NCBI GenBank assembly: GCA_035570495.1
Contig: DATMLO010000149.1
Span: 23,622 to 87,621 of the forward strand
From: DATARH01 sp035570495
GTDB taxonomy: Bacteria; Pseudomonadota; Alphaproteobacteria; ATCC43930; CGMCC-115725
Reading direction: 5' to 3'
DNA: 64,000 nucleotides
The notes under the pieces were generated by a model, which was not told where the DNA came from, ran no database searches, and saw nothing but the letters and a program-made list of their open reading frames with translations. Shown in pieces: positions 58,942 through 64,000 of this stretch (the first letter of the stretch is position 1; every line of letters begins with the position of its first letter). Made by a program: the position numbers and the translations under genes.

Positions 58942-60051
58942 ATGGAAACGCGCGCGGCGGTGGCTCACGAGGCGGGAAAGCCGCTCACCATCGAGACGGT
59001 GCGGCTCGACGGCCCGAAGGCGGGCGAGGTGCTGGTCGAGGTCAAGGCGACCGGCATCTGCCATACCGACGCGTTCACGCTCTCGGGCGGCGACCCGGAG
59101 GGTCTCTTCCCGGCGATCCTCGGCCATGAAGGCGCCGGCATCGTTGTCGATGTCGGGCCCGGGGTCACCACGCTCAAGAAGGGCGACCATGTCATCCCGC
59201 TCTACACGCCCGAATGCCGGCAATGCGAGAGCTGCCTCAGCCGCAAGACCAACCTCTGCACCGCGATCCGCTCGACCCAGGGCCAGGGCGTGATGCCCGA
59301 CGGCACCAGCCGGTTCTCGATGGGCGGGCAGAAAATCCACCACTACATGGGCACCTCGACCTTTTCGAACTTCACCGTGCTGCCCGAGATCGCGGTCGCG
59401 AAAATCCGCGAGGACGCACCGTTCGACAAGGTCTGCTACATCGGCTGCGGGGTGACGACCGGGATCGGCGCTGTCATCAACACCGCCAAGGTCGAGGCCG
59501 GCGCCAAGGTCGTCGTGTTCGGCCTCGGCGGCATCGGTCTCAACGTCGTGCAGGGCGCGCGGATGGTCGGCGCCGAGATGATCGTCGGTGTCGATCTCAA
59601 CCCCGGCCGCAAGGCGCTCGCCGAGAAATTCGGCATGACGCATTTCGTGAACCCGAAGGAGGTCGCGGGGGATCTGGTGCCCTATCTTGTCGACCTCACC
59701 AAGGGCGGCGCCGATTACAGCTTCGAGTGCATCGGCAATGTCACGACGATGCGGCAGGCGCTCGAATGCTGCCATCGCGGCTGGGGGGTCAGCGTCATCA
59801 TCGGCGTCGCCGGCGCCGGTCAGGAGATCAGCACCAGGCCGTTCCAGCTGGTCACCGGGCGCATTTGGAAAGGCACGGCGTTCGGCGGCGCGCGCGGCCG
59901 CACCGACGTGCCGCGCATCGTCGACTGGTACATGGACGGCAAGATCAATATCGACGACCTGATCACCCACACCATGCCGCTCGACCAGATCAATCACGGC
60001 TTCGACCTGATGCATGAAGGCAAGTCGATCAGGAGCGTGGTGGTCTACTGA
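58942..60051 (+). CDS. frmA: S-(hydroxymethyl)glutathione dehydrogenase, class III alcohol dehydrogenase
   Basis: A 369-residue zinc alcohol dehydrogenase. Catalytic zinc ligands are in 'TGICHTDAFTLSGGDPEG' (Cys), 'ILGHEGAG' (His), and 'CYIGCGVTTGIGAV' (Cys); structural zinc is held by Cys in 'PECRQCESCLSRKTNLC'; 'VFGLGGIGLNVVQGARMVGA' binds NAD. The class III signature is clear. It oxidises the glutathione adduct of formaldehyde to S-formylglutathione. The hydrolase that follows in many genomes (fghA) is not in the next gene here. AGGGAGA lies about 8 bases before ATG 58942. Confidence 0.93.
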   Translation: METRAAVAHEAGKPLTIETVRLDGPKAGEVLVEVKATGICHTDAFTLSGGDPEGLFPAILGHEGAGIVVDVGPGVTTLKKGDHVIPLYTPECRQCESCLSRKTNLCTAIRSTQGQGVMPDGTSRFSMGGQKIHHYMGTSTFSNFTVLPEIAVAKIREDAPFDKVCYIGCGVTTGIGAVINTAKVEAGAKVVVFGLGGIGLNVVQGARMVGAEMIVGVDLNPGRKALAEKFGMTHFVNPKEVAGDLVPYLVDLTKGGADYSFECIGNVTTMRQALECCHRGWGVSVIIGVAGAGQEISTRPFQLVTGRIWKGTAFGGARGRTDVPRIVDWYMDGKINIDDLITHTMPLDQINHGFDLMHEGKSIRSVVVY

Positions 60052-60057
60052 GCAGGC

Positions 60058-60960
60058 CTACCCGCGGCGGTTCGACCTGATCAGCCCGGCCCACCAGTGC
60101 GATTTTGCCTCGCGGTCGTTGCGGCCCACCGAGCCGCGGACAAAGCCGCGCTCGGCGCTACCGGCGATCGCGTCGAGCAAGGTCGTGGTGCCGACCGCGC
60201 CCACCGACTCGCCGCGCCAAGTCACGATGTAGCGCAGAAACGCCATCTGGCTCGGGCTGAGGTCGATAAACCGGCCGCTCGACCGCCCCTGCGTCACATA
60301 GACGATCCGCGCGCTAAGCTGGGTCCCGACCTCGATGCCGTCGATCAACAGGCGGATCGTCACCGGCATCAGCGCGTTGGGCTCGATCGGCGGCACGCCG
60401 CTCGCGGCAAACCCGCCGATCGACACATCGATCAGCGTACAGGGCACGTCGCCGATCTCGATCTCGGCGGGCAATGTGGCGCGGCGATAGGCGCGACGAT
60501 TGCTCGACGGCGATGGCCGGCCGTGGCGGTCGCCGGCCGGCCCGTTCGACGGATCGCCAAGCCGCTTGCCGAGCCGGCCGACCAGATTTTGCGGCCGCGG
60601 TGGCGCGGGATCAGACAGTGCGGGCTCGGGCGCGGCGCTCGGCGCCGGCTCGGGCGGCGACGGCCTAACGGGCTCCGCCTCGATCGGGAGAAACCCATCG
60701 ATCGGTGGCGGCTCGACGACCGGCTCGGCAAAGCCGAGCAGTAGCGGGTCGGGCTCGGCGACCGGCGGCGGCTCACCAGCCATCCGCCGGAACACCGCCT
60801 CAAGCGGTGTCGCTATGCGCCGATCGGCCTCATGCGGCGTGGAATGGGGCGGGGGTGCGGCCACGGCGATCAAAAAAATCAGGGGCCGGCCATCATAGTC
60901 AAACGACTTCGCGACGCCAGGAACTGATTCACCGCCCGCGAGCGCGGGGTTCTGTGGCAA
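60058..60960 (-). CDS. PilZ domain protein with Pro-rich N-terminus
   Basis: Up to 300 residues. The N-terminal half is low-complexity Pro/Ala/Glu ('PSPPEPAPSAAPEPALSD'); from about residue 150 a PilZ-like domain follows: 'SSNRRAYRRATLPAEIEIGD' (with the Arg cluster that could contact c-di-GMP), 'TLIDVSIGGFAASGV' and 'QGRSSGRFIDLSPSQMAFL'. The RxxxR and D/NxSxxG motifs are present, so c-di-GMP binding is plausible. The exact start is uncertain: TTG 60960, GTG 60864 or ATG 60783. It is convergent with frmA and divergent from glpK. Confidence 0.7.
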   Translation of the reverse strand: MPQNPALAGGESVPGVAKSFDYDGRPLIFLIAVAAPPPHSTPHEADRRIATPLEAVFRRMAGEPPPVAEPDPLLLGFAEPVVEPPPIDGFLPIEAEPVRPSPPEPAPSAAPEPALSDPAPPRPQNLVGRLGKRLGDPSNGPAGDRHGRPSPSSNRRAYRRATLPAEIEIGDVPCTLIDVSIGGFAASGVPPIEPNALMPVTIRLLIDGIEVGTQLSARIVYVTQGRSSGRFIDLSPSQMAFLRYIVTWRGESVGAVGTTTLLDAIAGSAERGFVRGSVGRNDREAKSHWWAGLIRSNRRG

Positions 60961-61009
60961 TAAGGGCGAACGCCGTATTTTAGCGATGGGCTTGGGGAGG
61001 GTCGCGGCG

Positions 61010-62494
61010 ATGAGCGCAGACGACTATCTGCTGGCGATCGACCAGGGCACCACCAGCAGCCGCGCGATCCTGTTCGACACCAACGGCGCGGTGCGCCACA
61101 TCGCGCGACGCGATCTGCGGCAGATCTACCCGCAACCCGGCTGGGTCGAGCACGACCCCGAGGAGATCTGGCAAGCCGTTGTCGCCACCTGTCGCGAGGC
61201 GCTCGCCGCGGCGCAAGACCGCCCAGTCGCGGCGATCGGCATCACCAATCAGCGCGAGACCACCGTGTTGTGGGAGCGTGCGAGCGGCAAGCCGGTGCAC
61301 AACGCCATCGTCTGGCAGGACCGTCGCACCGCCCCGCTCTGCGTGCGATGGCGCGACGAGGGCTTGTCGCCGATCGTCGCCGCGCGCACTGGGCTCGTCA
61401 TCGACCCCTATTTCTCGGCGTCGAAAATAAGCTGGCTGCTCGACAACGTGGCCGGCTTGCGTGAGCGCGCCGCCGCTGGCGAGATCGCCTTTGGCACGAT
61501 CGATAGTTTCCTGTTGTGGCGGCTCACCGGCGGCCGGCACCAGACCGACGTCACCAACGCATCGCGCACGATGCTCTACGATCTGCATCGCCTCGCCTGG
61601 GACGACGGCTTGCGCGATGCGCTCGGCATCCCGGCGGCGCTGCTGCCCGAAGTACGCGACACCGGCGCGGATTACGGCAACACCCTCCCCGCGCTCTTTG
61701 GCGACGCGATCCCGATCGCCGGGATCGCCGGCGACCAGCAGGCCGCGCTGATCGGCCAGGCATGCTTCCGCTCCGGCATGGTCAAATCGACCTATGGCAC
61801 CGGCGCCTTCGCGCTGCTGCACACCGGCGCGACACCGGCGGTGTCGTCGCACAAGCTGCTGACGACGATCGCCTACCAGCTCGGCGGCGAGACCGCCTAC
61901 GCGCTGGAGGGGAGCATATTTATCGCCGGCGCCGCGGTGCAGTGGCTGCGCGACCGGCTCGGCATCATCGCCACCGCTGGCGAGACGCAGGAGCTGGCCG
62001 AACTCGCCGATCCGCACCAGCGGGTCTATTTCGTGCCGGGTTTCGCGGGGCTCGGCGCGCCCTATTGGGCGCCCGACGCGCGCGGTGCGATCAGCGGCCT
62101 CACCGCCGAGTGCGGCGTCGCCGAGCTGGCGCGCGCGACGCTTGAAGCTGTCGGTTATCAGACGCGCGACCTGATCGCGGCGATGAGCGCCGATAGCGGG
62201 CTCGCGATCGACACGCTGCGCGTCGATGGGGGTATGGCGGCCAGCGAATGGACGATGCAATTCCTCGCCGACGTCCTGCCGGCGCGCGTCGAGCGGCCGG
62301 CCTCGATCGAGACCACCGCCTGGGGCGCGGCCTATGTCGCCGGGTTGCAACGCGGTCTTTGCCCGCAGCCGCAGGAGATGGTCGCGCGCTGGCAGGCGGC
62401 GCGCAGCTTCGCGCCGGACATGACGGCAGACGAGCGCGAGGAGCGTTATGCCGGCTGGCAAAAAGCCGTCGCGGCGGTTCTGTCCGCGACATGA
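61010..62494 (+). CDS. glpK: Glycerol kinase
   Basis: A 494-residue FGGY-family kinase. 'LLAIDQGTTSSRAILFDTNG' (phosphate 1), 'AIGITNQRETTVLWERASGK', 'AGIAGDQQAALIGQACFRSG', and 'STYGTGAFALLHTGATP' with the substrate-binding Arg/Glu pair 'QRET' identify glycerol kinase, making glycerol 3-phosphate. The FBP/IIAGlc regulation sites of the E. coli enzyme cannot be judged here. GGGGAGG is about 9 bases before ATG 61010; its TGA overlaps the next start (ATGA). No glpF or glpD is adjacent. Confidence 0.93.
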   Translation: MSADDYLLAIDQGTTSSRAILFDTNGAVRHIARRDLRQIYPQPGWVEHDPEEIWQAVVATCREALAAAQDRPVAAIGITNQRETTVLWERASGKPVHNAIVWQDRRTAPLCVRWRDEGLSPIVAARTGLVIDPYFSASKISWLLDNVAGLRERAAAGEIAFGTIDSFLLWRLTGGRHQTDVTNASRTMLYDLHRLAWDDGLRDALGIPAALLPEVRDTGADYGNTLPALFGDAIPIAGIAGDQQAALIGQACFRSGMVKSTYGTGAFALLHTGATPAVSSHKLLTTIAYQLGGETAYALEGSIFIAGAAVQWLRDRLGIIATAGETQELAELADPHQRVYFVPGFAGLGAPYWAPDARGAISGLTAECGVAELARATLEAVGYQTRDLIAAMSADSGLAIDTLRVDGGMAASEWTMQFLADVLPARVERPASIETTAWGAAYVAGLQRGLCPQPQEMVARWQAARSFAPDMTADEREERYAGWQKAVAAVLSAT

Positions 62495-62844
62495 ACCTGC
62501 TGCGTGACCTGCCGGATGCAGGCGCCGCCGAGATCGTCGAGCGACTCGCCGGCAATGGCGCGACACGGATCGAACGCATCGTCTCGCACGGCCAGGCGAG
62601 CCCCGAGGGTTTCTGGTACGACCAGGACGAGGCGGAATTCGTGCTGGTGCTCGCCGGCGCAGCGCGGCTCGAATTCGCCGATGGTGCGATGCTCACGCTC
62701 GGCCCCGGCGACTTTGTCGACATCGCGCCGCGTCACCGCCATCGGGTCGAGTGGACCAACCCGGACTGCCCGACCGTGTGGCTCGCGGTGTTCTACAAAC
62801 CCTGTCATTCCGGCCGCAGCGAAGTGGAGAGCCGGAACCCATGA
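62491..62844 (+). CDS. Cupin-domain protein coupled to glpK
   Basis: A 117-residue protein with the cupin lines 'DQDEAEFVLVLAGAARLEFA', 'MLTLGPGDFVDIAPRHRHRV' and 'EWTNPDCPTVWLAVFYKP', which match a small single-cupin family often found in alpha- and deltaproteobacteria. Its ATG overlaps the glpK TGA. The last 14 residues ('CHSGRSEVESRNP') are encoded by the beginning of an intergenic repeat, so the native end was probably YKP or close to it and the stop has been supplied by the repeat. Confidence 0.85.
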   Translation: MNLLRDLPDAGAAEIVERLAGNGATRIERIVSHGQASPEGFWYDQDEAEFVLVLAGAARLEFADGAMLTLGPGDFVDIAPRHRHRVEWTNPDCPTVWLAVFYKPCHSGRSEVESRNP

Positions 62845-62932
62845 AGACGGACAAATGCCAAGCTGGCACAAGCCTGTGTTCATAGGTTCCGGGTTCAGCC
62901 TTGCGGGCTGCCCCGGAATAACAATTGCGCAA
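62803..62932. repeat. Inverted repeat pair overlapping the cupin gene end
   Basis: Left arm from 62803 ('TGTCATTCCGGCC...GAGCCGGAACCC') and right arm to 62932 ('AGGTTCCGGGTTCAGCC...GGCTGCCCCGGAATAACA') are inverted relative to each other. The cupin frame reads through the left arm to its stop at 62842-62844. The repeat ends 10 bases before the next gene start. Confidence 0.7.
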
Positions 62933-62941
62933 AGGTGTGCG

Positions 62942-63802
62942 ATGCCCAACCAACTCCCGTCCCCCGGCGAAGTTTTCCTCGACCACACCGCGTTCTTTGT
63001 CCCGGCGATGGAGGAAGCCGCCGATGCGCTCGAGCGCTGCGGGTTTCGCCTCAGCCCCTTCACGATCCAGACCAATCGCGAGGGAGACGAGACCGTACCA
63101 TCGGGCACCGGCAATCGCTGCGCGATGCTGCGCAACGGCTATCTCGAGGTCCTCGCCGTAACATCGGATACGCCGCTTTCGGCACAATTGAAGGAGCGCA
63201 TCGCCGATCATCCGGGGCTGCATCTCGCCGCCTTCACCACCGCTGACGCCGCCGCCGAGCATCGCCGGCTCGCCGAAGCCGGCTTTCCGACCCTGCCGCT
63301 TGTAGACATGCGCCGGCCGGTTGGGGACGATTTCGCTCGCTTCACGATCGCCCGTATCGCGCACGGCACGATGCCGGAAGGCCGCGCGCAGTTCCTGACG
63401 CACCACACCGAACCTCTGGTCTGGCTGCCGGACATGCTCGACCACCCGAACGGCGCCGAGGCGCTCTCCGCGCTGTGGATCGCGGCGGACGACCCGGCCG
63501 AGCCGGTGGCGCGCTACGCCCGCTTCACCGGCCGACCGGCCATCCCTAAAGGCCCAATGACAACGATCGACCTCGACCGCGGCCGCATCGTCATCATGAC
63601 GCCGGCCTTCCTCGCACAGACCTACGGGATCACGCCGGTCGGGAAGCCTCCCTGCCTTGTCGCCGCGGCGATCCGGGTCGGCTCGCTCGCCGCCGTGAAG
63701 CAATGCCTCGATTCAGGCGGCATCCCGTCCCGCTTCGCGCATCGCAGCCTCGTCGCCGATCTGCCCGCCACGCTCGGCGACGCGCTGGTGTTTCACACCT
63801 AG
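62942..63802 (+). CDS. VOC (glyoxalase-like) family protein
   Basis: A 286-residue protein with the vicinal-oxygen-chelate pattern: 'VFLDHTAFFVPAMEEAADAL', 'GNRCAMLRNGYLEVLAVTSD', 'GLHLAAFTTADAAAEHRRLA' in the first half and 'HHTEPLVWLPDMLDHPNGAE' with 'MTTIDLDRGRIVIMTPAFLA' in the second. Members with this layout (glyoxalase-like domain) bind metal through His/Glu pairs from betaalphabetabetabeta units. Function unknown. ATG 62942 lies directly after a repeat, so its promoter region may be carried by the repeat. Confidence 0.85.
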   Translation: MPNQLPSPGEVFLDHTAFFVPAMEEAADALERCGFRLSPFTIQTNREGDETVPSGTGNRCAMLRNGYLEVLAVTSDTPLSAQLKERIADHPGLHLAAFTTADAAAEHRRLAEAGFPTLPLVDMRRPVGDDFARFTIARIAHGTMPEGRAQFLTHHTEPLVWLPDMLDHPNGAEALSALWIAADDPAEPVARYARFTGRPAIPKGPMTTIDLDRGRIVIMTPAFLAQTYGITPVGKPPCLVAAAIRVGSLAAVKQCLDSGGIPSRFAHRSLVADLPATLGDALVFHT

Positions 63803-63828
63803 CCGCGTCGAAAACCGGACACGCGGCT
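63801..63828 (+). terminator. Possible terminator hairpin after the VOC gene
   Basis: AGCCGCGT (63801-63808, overlapping the stop) pairs with ACGCGGCT (63821-63828) around a 12-base loop. The following ATGGATTCTTTATT is only moderately T-rich, so this is a weak intrinsic terminator at best. Confidence 0.4.
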
Positions 63829-63954
63829 ATGGATTCTTTATTCCGTAGGCCGGACCAGCCCTCTCGAATTTTTACGCACGCTCGACCTCTTATAGGCACG
63901 AGACCAAGGCGCGGCTCGTGGCCACGCCCCCTGTGTCAGTCAAGGTCGAGTGTC

Positions 63955-64000
63955 ATGACGACTCAAGTTCTCGCCCAAGTTCTCGAAAGACCCCGCCGCC
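63955..64000 (+). CDS. Possible start of a gene cut by the window end
   Basis: ATG 63955 opens a frame of 15 codons ('MTTQVLAQVLERPRR') to the end of the window without a stop. AAGGT lies about 9 bases upstream. Nothing can be said of the product, and the frame may be chance. Confidence 0.3.
   Translation, partial: MTTQVLAQVLERPRR

Overview
The window is a chromosomal stretch of a GC-rich (about two thirds G+C by eye) alphaproteobacterium. Supporting this are an ATP12-type F1-ATPase chaperone, LipB, RarA, an acyl-CoA/propionyl-CoA catabolic set, CaiB-type CoA-transferase, SPFH and DUF1737/DUF427 proteins, and intergenic palindromic repeats of the 'GTCATGGCCGGG...CCCGGCCATCCACG' kind. Genus cannot be fixed from this sequence. 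There is no rRNA, CRISPR array, phage or transposase gene; one tRNA-Leu(GAG) is present.

Layout. 1-5.7 kb (mostly minus): NUDIX start, gamma-glutamyltranspeptidase (GGT), DUF427, BadH-like SDR, then an LTA-synthase-like sulfatase and an SDR that each carry an apparent one-base frameshift. 5.9-11 kb (plus): RfbB-like dehydratase, class I/II aminotransferase, serine beta-lactamase-like hydrolase, DUF4410 lipoprotein, then an AT-rich, foreign-looking DUF2934/RipA-like membrane protein. 11-25.8 kb: polysaccharide deacetylase, FecR protein, enoyl-CoA hydratase, a GMC oxidoreductase with its small subunit, a frameshifted cupin, two MFS transporters, CaiB CoA-transferase, a split TPP decarboxylase, a DNA-binding-domain citrate synthase facing a cupin across a 25-bp palindrome, and an SPFH pair. 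25.9-31 kb: second GGT, then D-hydantoinase plus D-carbamoylase. 31-38.3 kb: ManC-DUF1737, gentisate dioxygenase, DapA-like aldolase, Rieske oxygenase, TSUP transporter, nitroreductase. 38.3-38.5 kb: a possible free-standing mini transcription unit on the minus strand. 38.6-44.9 kb: alpha/beta hydrolase, membrane protein, threonine dehydratase, encapsulin with its ferritin-like cargo, two acyl-CoA dehydrogenases, tRNA-Leu. 44.9-50.6 kb: lipB, two tandem paralogous membrane proteins, rarA, RluC-type pseudouridine synthase, ATP12. 50.6-55.3 kb: CMD protein, propionyl-CoA carboxylase beta and alpha split by a GIY-YIG gene that lies between inverted copies of a palindromic repeat, acylphosphatase. 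55.4-64 kb: sulfurtransferase, secreted protein, MlrC-like M81 peptidase, glutathione-dependent formaldehyde dehydrogenase, PilZ protein, glycerol kinase, cupin and VOC protein.

How it works together. Most genes serve heterotrophic scavenging: branched-chain/propionyl-CoA oxidation (isovaleryl-CoA dehydrogenase, acyl-CoA dehydrogenase, enoyl-CoA hydratase, PCC), aromatic acid breakdown (Rieske oxygenase, gentisate dioxygenase), nitrogen release from hydantoins, ureides and gamma-glutamyl compounds, and formaldehyde detoxification. Encapsulin plus encapsulated ferritin gives iron storage. The most unusual items are the GIY-YIG gene bracketed by REP-like repeats (candidate autonomous partner of the paired repeats elsewhere in the window), the 38.4 kb mini-unit with a Shine-Dalgarno matching the full 16S tail, and the citrate synthase gene that carries both a palindromic promoter site and an in-frame palindromic insertion.
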